A DNA stretch of 44,054 nt. Source: Staphylococcus intermedius NCTC 11048. Lineage in GTDB: Bacteria > Bacillota > Bacilli > Staphylococcales > Staphylococcaceae. Of this stretch, positions 8,526 to 15,865 are shown in pieces. The stretch's first letter is position 1; each line of letters begins with the position of its first letter. Under the pieces are notes generated by a model. The model did no database searches and had not been told where the DNA came from. It was given only the letters and a program-made list of their open reading frames with translations. The translations under genes were made by a program, and so were the position numbers. The stretch lies in contig NZ_PPQH01000042.1 in assembly GCF_002902385.1 (NCBI RefSeq), positions 1 through 44,054 of the forward strand, read 5' to 3'.

Positions 8526-8666
8526 GATTGCTGAACGAGTTCTCGCGTTCCCAGGGGACTTGCCTCAACTAAATTTGGCTTGATTTGAAGTGTACACTGG
8601 ATGGAAGCCAAATTGGATTTTCGGCTGCGTCTGATCCCTCGGGAGTCTCGAACTGTTCTTGCAATC
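8526..8666 (+). repeat. Structured intergenic repeat, copy A
   Basis: The copy runs from GATTGC (8526-8531) to GCAATC (8661-8666) and is an imperfect long palindrome. The inner stem AATTTGGCT (8572-8580) pairs with AGCCAAATT (8606-8614). It is framed by CTCAACTAA on the left and GGATTTTC on the right. An outer stem joins TTCCCAGGGG with CCCTCGGGAG. A tail to about 8715 (AACAAAAA ... AAAATCAA) is shared with copies B and C. No coding potential is supported. Confidence 0.8.
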
Positions 8667-8754
8667 ACAGAGAAAGCAATTAACAAAAAAATTACACGTT
8701 CTATCAATAAAAATCAACTCGCTTTCATCAACTCAAGCTTTGTATTGTAATTTG

Positions 8755-8896
8755 GATTGTGAAATGGAGATGCAACGCGTTCCTAGGCGCCTCGCTTCAA
8801 CTAACCAACGCTCTTATAATGAGACATTTGTTGAAGCGTTGGTGGATTTTCAGCTTCGGCTCAATGCCTCAGGAGTCTCGTCCCCGGTCTGCAATC
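8755..8896 (+). repeat. Structured intergenic repeat, copy B
   Basis: It has the same frame as copy A: GATTGT to GCAATC, TTCAACTAA, GGATTTTC, GCCTCAGGAGTCTCG. The inner stem sequence is different: ACCAACGCT (8804-8812) pairs with AGCGTTGGT (8835-8843). Pairing is kept while the bases differ, which is covariation. A GAGTGGGACATAAACAAAAA tail follows. Confidence 0.8.
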
Positions 8897-8971
8897 TTGA
8901 GTGGGACATAAACAAAAACGTTAACAGCAGCATAATAAAAATCAACGTAATACCTTCAATGTAACTTTTAT

Positions 8972-9144
8972 GTGGGAGATGGCAATGGTCGTACTGCCCC
9001 CGCAAGGCTGGCTAGACTTCTCAAAAGTGAACGCATTGAGAAGTCAGACAGCTACTGCGTTAAACAGTAACCACTATCAAAGTGAAATGACGTCATTTTG
9101 TTTTTAACTTTACTTCTCGGGAGTCTCGAACTGTTCTTGCAATC
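8972..9144 (+). repeat. Structured intergenic repeat, rearranged copy C
   Basis: It ends with a segment of about 33 bases (9116-9148) that matches the right end of copy A. The left part differs: a hairpin GACTTCTCA/TGAGAAGTC (9015-9023 with 9037-9045) lies inside outer GGT..ACTG and CAGT..ACC arms. The ATAAACAAAAATGAC tail again follows. It is probably a mosaic of a related hairpin element and copy A. Confidence 0.65.
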
Positions 9145-9274
9145 ACAGCAAAGAGCATAAACAAAAATGACTTATACCTTTAATGAAAATCAAATTAAAT
9201 TTTATAGTAGAAAGTGAATTGTGAAATGGTGATGGTGTAGGTTCATCCTATGCCGAGGAAAGTGAGGAGATGTA

Positions 9275-9307
9275 AAAAGCGCATCATGTAGGGAACATGA
9301 TACGCTT
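9275..9307 (-). terminator. Terminator of the hsp20 gene
   Basis: AAGCGCATCATGT (9277-9289) pairs with ACATGATACGCTT (9295-9307), with one mismatch. The upstream A tract gives a minus-strand U run. Confidence 0.85.
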
Positions 9308-9350
9308 AAAATGGAAAGGTTATGAAATTCACATAGCAAAATGTGATGTT

Positions 9351-9788
9351 TTAATCGATAGGAATGTCAGAATTTGTTGAACGACCTGGTGTGCGTTTTC
9401 CTAGCGTCACGTTTAACATGCCGTTTTGATAAGATGCTTTAATATTGTTTTCGTCTACGTTATTGAATGTAAATGAACGCTGCATATTACTGAAATGACG
9501 TTCTTGTCGAATCATGCGTCCTTCTTCATCTTCTTTCCGATCTTCTACACTGTGTTGTGCAGTAATCGTTAATACGTTATTTTCAAATTTTAATTGAATG
9601 TTTTCTTTATCCATACCTGGTAATTCAGCTTCAACGACATAAGCATCGTCCAGTTCTTTAATGTCTGTTTTAATGTGAGAAGTTGTGAATGCGTCGTCTA
9701 ACATATGACGTCCGAAATCTTTGAAGAAATCACTAGGTTCCATATTGAAAAATGAATGATTAAAAGGTCTCATATCAAAAGCCATCAT
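9351..9788 (-). CDS. Small heat shock protein, Hsp20/alpha-crystallin family
   Basis: A 145-residue ATP-independent holdase chaperone. The alpha-crystallin domain spans about residues 37-135, with VVEAELPGMDKENIQLKFEN near its start and the C-terminal beta strand ASYQNGMLNVTLGKR, which is the family's A-x-x-x-n-G-v-L motif. The N-terminal part is rich in Phe and Met, as usual for substrate binding. The start ATG at 9788 follows AGGAG at six bases; the adjacent ATG is also possible. A CtsR-type heptad repeat sits about 120 bases upstream, so the gene is likely induced by heat through CtsR. It is monocistronic, with a strong terminator. Confidence 0.93.
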   Translation of the reverse strand: MMAFDMRPFNHSFFNMEPSDFFKDFGRHMLDDAFTTSHIKTDIKELDDAYVVEAELPGMDKENIQLKFENNVLTITAQHSVEDRKEDEEGRMIRQERHFSNMQRSFTFNNVDENNIKASYQNGMLNVTLGKRTPGRSTNSDIPID

Positions 9789-9905
9789 GTATCTCTCCTT
9801 TATTGACTAATTGTTTGAATATAACTCAAACGTTTATTATTTTTACAATCACTCTGACGTTATAACCTCAAAGTAGATTGCTTTATGTTTAAAGTTTACT
9901 CCAAT

Positions 9906-9928
9906 AGTCAAAGATAGTCAAGGTCAAA
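9906..9928 (-). promoter_or_regulatory. CtsR operator and promoter of hsp20
   Basis: The plus strand reads AGTCAAA (9906-9912), three bases, AGTCAAG (9916-9922), overlapping GGTCAAA (9922-9928). This matches the CtsR direct heptad RGTCAAANNNRGTCAAA except for one base. On the gene strand the same bases form TTGACT/TTGACC -35 boxes; TTGACT-17-TAAACT is a plausible promoter, so CtsR would block it directly. Confidence 0.75.
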
Positions 9929-10125
9929 GAATCGAGTAAGCTTTCTAACCATTCATTCAAATTTAATGAAAAAAATAAACATAGGAAGTCATATAAGCGG
10001 GTAAAAGTATCAATGAAAGGTTGAAATAGAATGTTAAATGTAGTTTTGCATTATCTGTATGGAATTATATGTATCGTGTGAAATGATATGATGAAACTGT
10101 CTAAAATGATGAAGGAGGGGTCATT
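9929..10125. other. Divergent intergenic region, hsp20 to DinB gene
   Basis: AT-rich spacer with the leader of the DinB-family gene, including its GAAGGAGGGG ribosome site. No repeat or RNA gene is seen. Confidence 0.4.
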
Positions 10126-10665
10126 ATGGATGTAAGATATCCTATTGGAGGATTAGAAATGCCGGATAAGGTGACACGTACGTATGTGGATTCTTGGTTA
10201 GAAGATATTACACAATATGTCCAGGATTTAAGGAAAACAGTGACGAATTTGAACCAAAATGATTTGCAAGCGACATATCGTGAAGGTAGTTTTACAGTAC
10301 AACAACTTGTCCATCATATTGCAGACTCACAAATGAATATGTTTCAACGGCTAAAACTTGCTTTAACAGATACGCATCCGCAAGTGCCAAACTTTGTCCA
10401 AGATGAATGGGTGAAATTGGCAGACTCAGATTTGCCTATTGATGTATCGATTCAAATGTTAGAGGCAATTAATCAACGTGTTGTTGCAATTGGTCAACAA
10501 TTAACGGAAGCAGAACTGACAAGAGACTTTGTGTTAGAAAACAGTGGTGCAACGACGGTAGGTGAGACGATAGCGAAGTTGTCATGGCATGAACGTCATC
10601 ACCTTGCGCATATTCAAATTGCTTTAGGACAATTTGACATCGGCGCTTCGAATGAAAGTTTTTAA
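10126..10665 (+). CDS. DinB-fold putative metal-dependent hydrolase / bacillithiol transferase (BstA/YfiT-like)
   Basis: A 179-residue four-helix DinB-like protein. It starts MDVRYPIG, as the YfiT/BstA group does. The conserved metal-site histidines appear in VQQLVHHIADSQ (His63, His64) and SWHERHHLAHI (His155, 158, 159, 162). B. subtilis YfiT binds its metal through three such histidines. BstA proteins act as bacillithiol-S-transferases in low-GC Gram-positives, which would fit the neighbouring oxidative-stress genes, but the activity is inferred from family. The ATG follows a strong AAGGAGGGG site. It is monocistronic. Confidence 0.85.
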   Translation: MDVRYPIGGLEMPDKVTRTYVDSWLEDITQYVQDLRKTVTNLNQNDLQATYREGSFTVQQLVHHIADSQMNMFQRLKLALTDTHPQVPNFVQDEWVKLADSDLPIDVSIQMLEAINQRVVAIGQQLTEAELTRDFVLENSGATTVGETIAKLSWHERHHLAHIQIALGQFDIGASNESF

Positions 10666-10843
10666 AGTAACTATGAGCGTAATAGTTGAAAATGAAATGT
10701 AAGGAATTGATATTCTAAGTGAGACGATGATGTATGGAGATAAATTCATTGTAACATCAGTTTCGATGCGATCATAACGGCGTTTATGGATAACTTAGCA
10801 TAGCGTACACATTATTTTTTTTCAAATTTTTATGAGAATCACT

Positions 10844-10889
10844 TTGTAATTACTTTAAACAATGGTATACTAAATTAAAATAATTCTAA
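10844..10889 (+). promoter_or_regulatory. katA promoter with PerR-like box
   Basis: TTGTAA (10844-10849), a 16-base spacer and TATACT (10866-10871) form the promoter, with TGG extending the -10. TTAAAATAATTCTAA (10875-10889) matches the PerR consensus TTATAATNATTATAA at 12 of 14 defined positions and overlaps the start of transcription. The ribosome site AGAGGTG follows. Confidence 0.68.
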
Positions 10890-10906
10890 TCTAGAGGTGT
10901 GAATAT

Positions 10907-12397
10907 ATGAACAGAGATGAATCAAAATTAACGGGCTTATTTGGCCATCCTGTCAGTGACCGTGAAAATTCGATGACTGCGGGTCCACGTGGTCCATTAT
11001 TGATGCAAGACTGGTACTTTTTAGAACAAATGGCACACTTTGATCGCGAAGTCATTCCTGAGCGTCGTATGCACGCAAAAGGTTCAGGTGCGTTCGGTAC
11101 TTTCACAGTAACGAATGACATTACGCAATATACAAGCGCAAAAATCTTTTCAGAAGTAGGAAAACAAACTGAAATGTTCGCACGTTTCTCAACAGTAGCA
11201 GGGGAACGTGGTGCTGCAGATGCAGAACGTGACATTCGTGGTTTCGCATTGAAATTCTACACTGAAGACGGAAACTGGGATCTTGTAGGTAACAACACGC
11301 CTGTATTCTTCTTCCGTGATCCAAAATTATTTGCAAGCTTAAACCATGCTGTTAAACGTGACCCACGTACAAACATGAGAAGTGCTCAAAACAACTGGGA
11401 TTTCTGGACGTCATTACCTGAAGCGTTACACCAAGTGACAATTTTAATGACTGACCGTGGTATTCCAAAAGGTTACAGACATATGCACGGCTTCGGTTCA
11501 CATACTTATGGCATGATTAATGCAAATAATGAACGTGTTTGGGTGAAATTCCACTTCAGAACACAACAAGGTATTGAAAACTTACAACCTGATGAAGCGG
11601 CAGCAATTATCGCAAATGACCGTGAATCTTCACAACGCGACTTGTACAATGCTATTGAAGAAGGCGACTTCCCGAAATGGAAAATGTACATCCAAGTGAT
11701 GACTGAAGAACAAGCGAAAAACCATAAAGATAACCCATTTGACTTAACTAAAGTATGGTACAAAGGGGACTATCCTTTAATTGAAGTAGGGGAATTCGAA
11801 TTAAACCGTAACCCTGAAAACTACTTCATGGATGTTGAACAAGCAGCATTCGCACCGACAAACATTATTCCTGGTTTAGATTTCTCACCAGACAAAATGT
11901 TACAAGGTCGTTTATTCTCTTATGGTGATGCACAACGCTACCGTTTAGGTGTGAACCACTGGCAAATTCCAGTTAACCAACCAAAAGGTGTCGGTGTTGA
12001 AAACATTTGCCCATTCAGCCGTGACGGTGCAATGCGCTTCTTAGATGGTAACCAAGGTGGCAAAACACATTACTATCCAAATAGTTATGGTGCACACCAA
12101 AGTCAACCAGAATACAAACGTCCACCATTAGAATTAGAAGGTGGCGCGTATGAGTATGATTTCAGAGAAGACGACAGCAACTACTTCGAACAACCTGGTA
12201 AATTGTTCCGTCTTCAATCACCAGAACAACAAGAACGTATGTTTATTACAACTGCGAACGAAATGGAAGGGACAACGGATGAAGTGAAACGTCGTCACAT
12301 TAAACATTGTTATCAAGCAGATGTAAACTATGGTACAGGTGTTGCGAAAGCATTAGGTATGGAAGATCAATTAGAAAGTATTATTGCTGAAATCTAA
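10907..12397 (+). CDS. katA: Heme catalase KatA
   Basis: A 496-residue small-subunit (clade 3) catalase that converts hydrogen peroxide to water and oxygen in the cytoplasm. The catalytic His56 lies in [14 protein letters not shown], Asn129 in VGNNTPVFF, and the proximal heme ligand Tyr339 in [15 protein letters not shown]. Most of the core is nearly identical to S. aureus KatA. The protein ends about nine residues earlier, after [16 protein letters not shown], so the C-terminal tail is shorter. The ATG follows AGAGGTG. A PerR-like box over the transcription start suggests derepression by peroxide. The gene is probably monocistronic, and a cluster of hairpins follows. Confidence 0.97.
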   Translation: MNRDESKLTGLFGHPVSDRENSMTAGPRGPLLMQDWYFLEQMAHFDREVIPERRMHAKGSGAFGTFTVTNDITQYTSAKIFSEVGKQTEMFARFSTVAGERGAADAERDIRGFALKFYTEDGNWDLVGNNTPVFFFRDPKLFASLNHAVKRDPRTNMRSAQNNWDFWTSLPEALHQVTILMTDRGIPKGYRHMHGFGSHTYGMINANNERVWVKFHFRTQQGIENLQPDEAAAIIANDRESSQRDLYNAIEEGDFPKWKMYIQVMTEEQAKNHKDNPFDLTKVWYKGDYPLIEVGEFELNRNPENYFMDVEQAAFAPTNIIPGLDFSPDKMLQGRLFSYGDAQRYRLGVNHWQIPVNQPKGVGVENICPFSRDGAMRFLDGNQGGKTHYYPNSYGAHQSQPEYKRPPLELEGGAYEYDFREDDSNYFEQPGKLFRLQSPEQQERMFITTANEMEGTTDEVKRRHIKHCYQADVNYGTGVAKALGMEDQLESIIAEI

Positions 12398-12429
12398 TAT
12401 CGACCATTTTATCAATAATTAAATAATAA

Positions 12430-12578
12430 AGCTGTGTTACCTTTACAGCTCCCGTTTCACACACGGTATCATTAAAGGCGATTGATTTGATAGCGCACAT
12501 ACTGCATCTTGAAGACAATCGCCTTTGATGCGCCGTATATGATTAAAATGACACTGTTTTATACACTGTTAATCATAT
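12430..12578. other. Cluster of three hairpins between katA and a PH-domain-like gene
   Basis: In order: AGCTGT/ACAGCT (12430-12435 with 12445-12450); AAAGGCGATTG/CAATCGCCTTT (12474-12484 with 12516-12526, 31-base loop); ATATGATTAA/TTAATCATAT (12537-12546 with 12569-12578). The stems are perfect. None is followed by a T tract, so simple termination is doubtful. They may form a 3' UTR structure, a processed RNA, or protein-binding inverted repeats for the next gene. Confidence 0.55.
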
Positions 12579-12616
12579 GCGCGACTGTTAAATTTAAAAT
12601 TCGAGAGGTTTTTAAG

Positions 12617-12940
12617 ATGATATTAGATAGAATCAACCCAGATGATTTATTTCCAACAGAACATATTGTAACGTCTGTATTAGGTGTGATGCCTTATCAA
12701 ATGAAAGACGTGGCAAAACGTTTTGATGCAGCATATGTTGCGACAAATGAACGCTTGATTTTAAACGTGGATATGGACGGTCAATTTTATTACCGTAATA
12801 TCCAATTTAACGAAATTAAAGCAATTAAAACGACAGATACCGCGTTAGAAATTAAATTTGATTACGGCGTGTTTACGTTAGAAGAGAGTGATGCTGACAA
12901 AGTTAAAGCGATGTCGAACTACTTACACACTAAAATCTAA
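12617..12940 (+). CDS. Small PH-domain-like (YokE/bPH type) protein
   Basis: A 107-residue protein, MILDRINPDDLFPTEHIVTSV onward. The pattern ATNERLILNVDMDGQFYYRNIQFNEIKAIKTTD (described by positions 40-73) is the alternating-strand layout of bacterial pleckstrin-homology-like domains, in which a Tyr/Phe-rich strand is followed by 'ikaI'. A longer frame opens at 12509 but runs through the hairpin region and has no ribosome site. The inner ATG at 12617 has GAGAGG eight bases upstream and is preferred. It lies between two peroxide-stress genes. Function is unknown and the domain call is tentative. Confidence 0.7.
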   Translation: MILDRINPDDLFPTEHIVTSVLGVMPYQMKDVAKRFDAAYVATNERLILNVDMDGQFYYRNIQFNEIKAIKTTDTALEIKFDYGVFTLEESDADKVKAMSNYLHTKI

Positions 12941-13009
12941 ATGTGGAAAACACGTGAACAATTGACGAGTCACGTTTGAGCACATCATACAGCGGTTAAA
13001 ATATGTATG

Positions 13010-13039
13010 TATAATTAAATAAAATTAAAATAATAGATT
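13010..13039 (+). promoter_or_regulatory. mrgA/dps promoter region with PerR-like motif
   Basis: TATAAT (13010-13015) is a good -10 with no clear -35. TTAAAATAATAGATT (13025-13039) shares its first ten bases with the katA box in the same relative place, but its second half is weaker than consensus. AGAAAGGTGAG is the ribosome site. Confidence 0.5.
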
Positions 13040-13059
13040 CAAGAAAGGTGAGATGATAA

Positions 13060-13506
13060 ATGGCTCAAGGTAAAGAACTAGTCGTTGAAGACTTAAACTT
13101 ACAATTATCTAACTTCACAGTATTATGGACGAAAATTCACAATTATCATTGGTACGTAAAAGGTCACAATTTCTTCGCATTACATGAAAAATTTGAAGAA
13201 CTTTATAACAAAGTGGCAGTCTATGTAGATGAAATTGCTGAGCGTGCGCTTGCTTTAGAAGGTAAGCCAGTCGGTACGATGCGAGAAGTTTTAGAAGTTT
13301 CTAGCATTGATGAAGCTGAGAAAAATATTTCAGCTGAGCAAATGGTTGCACAATTAGCTGCAGACTTCGAAACAGTGGTTAAAGAATTAAAACAAGCACA
13401 AGGTAACGCAGAAGAAGCGGGCGATGATCGTTCAGCGGATATGTTTATCGAAATTGCGACAGAATTAGAACATAATATTTGGATGTTGAAAGCTTATATT
13501 GGCTAA
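13060..13506 (+). CDS. mrgA: Dps-family ferritin-like DNA-protection protein (MrgA)
   Basis: A 148-residue Dps protein. Dodecamers oxidise Fe(II) with peroxide and store the iron, protecting DNA. The ferroxidase residues are in place: His30 in IHNYHWYVKG, then Asp57 and Glu61 in VYVDEIAERALAL. LH..FE..Y (residues 41-49) is the usual Dps signature. Length matches S. aureus MrgA (147). The start ATG follows AAAGGTGAG. A strong terminator ends the unit. The PerR-like motif upstream suggests co-regulation with katA about 0.7 kb away. Confidence 0.93.
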   Translation: MAQGKELVVEDLNLQLSNFTVLWTKIHNYHWYVKGHNFFALHEKFEELYNKVAVYVDEIAERALALEGKPVGTMREVLEVSSIDEAEKNISAEQMVAQLAADFETVVKELKQAQGNAEEAGDDRSADMFIEIATELEHNIWMLKAYIG

Positions 13507-13522
13507 TTGACAACGTCATGTA

Positions 13523-13580
13523 AGGCTCGGGTCATCATGGGATAGTGTTGCTATACCCTCGATGATTCGGGTCTTTTTTA
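13523..13580 (+). terminator. Terminator of mrgA
   Basis: The long stem CTCGGGTCATC/GATGATTCGGGT, with an inner GGGATAG/CTATACCC step, is followed by TTTTTTAATTTT. Confidence 0.88.
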
Positions 13581-13683
13581 ATTTTACTTTAAGAAATTCA
13601 GATTCAAGTATAAGAAAGTGGAAAAATAAGGCGCATTTTATCTTATTTTCTAGCTTGAACACACCTTTTTATAACAAATATAA

Positions 13684-13713
13684 TTGTGAACAAAATTTAA
13701 AACGGGCTATAAA
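13684..13713 (+). promoter_or_regulatory. Candidate promoter of the SprG-like toxin mRNA
   Basis: TTGTGA (13684-13689), an 18-base spacer and TATAAA (13708-13713). This predicts a leader of about 55 bases before the leader-peptide ATG. Confidence 0.55.
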
Positions 13714-13773
13714 ATGTATTGTGAGAAAGTGAGATGGATGGTGGCTATCTTTGTATAAAGAGAGGTGATGCGT

Positions 13774-13818
13774 ATGAACGTATTATCAAAACCTTTAGAG
13801 AGGAGAGGCCTTGAATAA
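13774..13818 (+). CDS. 14-residue leader peptide of the SprG-like toxin locus
   Basis: ATG at 13774 reads MNVLSKPLERRGLE and stops. GAGAGGTG lies seven bases upstream. The sequence resembles the N-terminal extension of the long form of S. aureus SprG1, which begins MVALLKSLERRRL and continues in frame into the toxin. Here the extension is a separate frame. Its stop codon overlaps the toxin start as TAATG, so translation of the two is probably coupled. Confidence 0.65.
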   Translation: MNVLSKPLERRGLE

Positions 13819-13931
13819 TGCGTGTGATAGACATACTCATGCTGATGTGTGCTTTCGGTAACCTTATCGTAGCTTTAATCAGTTTAGTCGTATTTATTGC
13901 TATCAATGTTCAAAAAAATAACCATTCCTAA
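13818..13931 (+). CDS. Holin-like type I toxin peptide (SprG family)
   Basis: A 37-residue peptide starting MRVIDILMLMCAFGNLIVAL. It has one hydrophobic membrane helix (about residues 4-30), then the polar tail INVQKNNHS. The layout (short N-terminus, xxLMxxFGxxxxALISLV core, charged tail) is that of the putative holin-like toxin family, including S. aureus SprG peptides, which insert in the membrane. The ATG overlaps the leader stop (TAATG) and has GGAGAGG upstream inside the leader frame. The 3' end of its message overlaps a predicted antisense RNA. It is too short for routine gene callers. Confidence 0.75.
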   Translation: MRVIDILMLMCAFGNLIVALISLVVFIAINVQKNNHS

Positions 13932-14004
13932 CTTTGGCCGAGTTAAATGGTTATTTTTTAACGGTCTCGCTAAGGCAATACATAAGTTGTGTGTTGCCTT
14001 TTCT
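13912..14004 (-). ncRNA. Predicted antisense antitoxin RNA (SprF-like position)
   Basis: On the minus strand TAGACA (14040-14035), an 18-base spacer and TAATTT (14016-14011) with a TG extension form a plausible promoter. A transcript from about 14004 would run through the hairpin AAGGCAA/TTGCCTT and end at the bidirectional terminator with seven U (13918-13912). It would be about 90 bases and overlap the 3' end of the toxin mRNA, as SprF does with SprG. The boundaries are inferred. Confidence 0.5.
13914..13959. terminator. Bidirectional terminator at the toxin stop
   Basis: AAAAATAACCATT (13914-13926) pairs with AATGGTTATTTTT (13946-13958). A and T runs on both sides allow termination of the toxin mRNA and of the antisense RNA. 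The toxin stop codon lies in the loop. Confidence 0.82.
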
Positions 14005-14005
14005 A
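13972..14005 (+). terminator. Second hairpin downstream of the toxin
   Basis: AAGGCAA (13972-13978) pairs with TTGCCTT (13994-14000), with an inner ACA/TGT step, followed by TTTC. It could be a backup terminator on the plus strand and the 5' hairpin of the antisense RNA on the minus strand. Confidence 0.55.
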
Positions 14006-14150
14006 TTTATAAATTAGCACATGAGTCGTTTTTTTGTCTAGCTGATGATATATAGATTTCTTGTATTGAAAACGATTAATACTTTACATTAGATGTATAA
14101 AGTTTATAATTTTTAGAAAATAAAGAAATATGACAAAGGGGTAGATTTTG

Positions 14151-14348
14151 ATGTTGCAACACAAAGAGATATGGGTGCTATTTAAGTGTTTAGATCTACT
14201 GACAGTTAGGCGAAAACGTGACGTGGAGATATTGAAAAAGAACAGTTTTTGGGGGATGAGGATGTGGGATTTAATCGTATCCTTAAAATATATGATCAAC
14301 AAGCTTAAGACGACACTCACGCGAAGGGATGTTTCAATCGTGCTCTGA
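14151..14348 (+). CDS. Hypothetical small basic protein
   Basis: A 65-residue frame (MLQHKEIWVLFKCLDLLTV onward) rich in Lys and Arg, with two short hydrophobic stretches. AAAGGGGTAG lies about seven bases before the ATG at 14151. It ends 64 bases before the symporter start. No family is recognised. The ribosome site supports it and the composition neither supports nor excludes it. It could be chance. Confidence 0.35.
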   Translation: MLQHKEIWVLFKCLDLLTVRRKRDVEILKKNSFWGMRMWDLIVSLKYMINKLKTTLTRRDVSIVL

Positions 14349-14412
14349 GTTTCGATAATGAATCACCATGTGAAAAAGGGTGAACAACAAAATACAAAGC
14401 GAGTTGATTAAA

Positions 14413-15795
14413 ATGAAAACAATAGACTTTTTAGTATTTATTATTTACTTCGCAGCACTGATTTCGATAGGCATTGTCGGTGTATTAAAGGCGAAATCAT
14501 CTGAAAAATATATGGTGGCTGACCGCAATCTAGGGCTATTTATGTTATTTGGGTGCTTAACTGCTGTGTTTTTAGGTGGCTCTTCTACAATCGGGACGTC
14601 ACAGTTGGGCTATGAAATAGGACTGTCTGGTTTTTGGTTTGTATTTTCACTGGGTGTGGGTATTACGATATTCGGTTTGTTTTTACTTGATCGTATTATG
14701 GATTTACAAGTGATTACGATCAGTGAATTACTATATCGCTTATTTGGTCACCGCGTAAGAGTGATGGGGGCAGTTGTTACAGCGATGTATACACTCATGA
14801 TTTGTGTGACGCAAGTGATTGCGATGGGGGCGGTCATATCACAAATTTTTCATTGGCCTATGATGACGGCCATTCTCGTTGGTGGAAGTATTGTCTTTGT
14901 GTATACGATTTTAGGAGGCATGTGGACGCTCTCGATTACGGATGTGATTCAATTTTTAGTGATGACCATTGGGATGTTTTGTATTATGTTGCCGATGAGT
15001 TTACATAGTGTTGGCGGACTGACATCGTTATTTGAACAAATGCCAGCGTCACATTTAAGCTTTTTTAATATTGGTTTTGGGGAAATTGTGAATTATTTTG
15101 TGACATATACGTTAGGTGTGATGGTTGGACAAGATATTTGGCAACGTTTCTTTACAGGGAAGACGAAACGAATTTCAAAGACGTCAGGGGTGCTAGTCGG
15201 ACTTTATAGTGCACTCTATTCTATTGTGATGGTGATTGTCGGTATGTGTGCGTATGTATTGTTTCCACATATCCAGAATCAGAATACGCAAAATGTTTTC
15301 GCACATATGGCATTCGAAATATTGCCAAATGGATTGTTGGGGATTGTGTTTGCAGCTTTAATTGCAGCGATTATGTCGACAGCGTCAGGAACATTGCTCG
15401 CATCCGCTACGATTATTTCTAATGACTTGTTGAAGCCTTATGTTTTCAAAAATATGGAAGATCATCAGTTTTTAGGAATGACACGATTGACGACATTCAT
15501 TCTCGCAATCATTGCGATTATCATTTCGATTTGGGTAAAAGAAGTCCTCGTTGCGATAGATATAGCTTATGCGATATTGACAGGGGGCATATTTATGCCA
15601 GTTGTTTTAGGATTATTCATAAAGCGGATTACACCACAAGCGGCATTTTACGCGATGATCGCAAGTGTGATTGTTGTTTTTATCGGTATCGCTATTGCAG
15701 GGCCACAATCAACTGCGACGATATTTTATGCCATCCTTGTTAATGCTATAATATTATTGATTATGTCGCGATTTCAGCGTAAAAGTGCAACATAA
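14413..15795 (+). CDS. Sodium:solute symporter (SSS family)
   Basis: A 460-residue membrane protein with about 13 hydrophobic helices. SSS marks include SEKYMVADRNLG (about residues 26-37, after helix 1), FLGGSSTIGTSQLGYEIG in helix 2-3 and GQDIWQRFFTGKT (about 235-247), all usual in this family. Transport is Na+-driven; the solute is unknown. A GTG at 14380 adds 11 residues. The ATG at 14413 puts helix 1 at the very N-terminus and is chosen, though neither start has a strong ribosome site. The aminotransferase follows after 70 bases and may be cotranscribed, which would fit uptake of an amino acid or related compound. Confidence 0.9.
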   Translation: MKTIDFLVFIIYFAALISIGIVGVLKAKSSEKYMVADRNLGLFMLFGCLTAVFLGGSSTIGTSQLGYEIGLSGFWFVFSLGVGITIFGLFLLDRIMDLQVITISELLYRLFGHRVRVMGAVVTAMYTLMICVTQVIAMGAVISQIFHWPMMTAILVGGSIVFVYTILGGMWTLSITDVIQFLVMTIGMFCIMLPMSLHSVGGLTSLFEQMPASHLSFFNIGFGEIVNYFVTYTLGVMVGQDIWQRFFTGKTKRISKTSGVLVGLYSALYSIVMVIVGMCAYVLFPHIQNQNTQNVFAHMAFEILPNGLLGIVFAALIAAIMSTASGTLLASATIISNDLLKPYVFKNMEDHQFLGMTRLTTFILAIIAIIISIWVKEVLVAIDIAYAILTGGIFMPVVLGLFIKRITPQAAFYAMIASVIVVFIGIAIAGPQSTATIFYAILVNAIILLIMSRFQRKSAT

Positions 15796-15865
15796 AATGT
15801 GGCATATAACGAAATCGTACGATAGACCATCTAAGGTTGATGATTTTTAAGGGGGCATCTATGAA

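Noticed and set aside
8659..8964. Plus-strand 101-codon frame across repeat copies A and B
   Set aside because: It spans two non-coding repeat copies and has no Shine-Dalgarno or domain.
12509..12616. N-terminal extension of the PH-like gene
   Set aside because: It runs through two hairpins and lacks a ribosome site. The ATG at 12617 has a good one.
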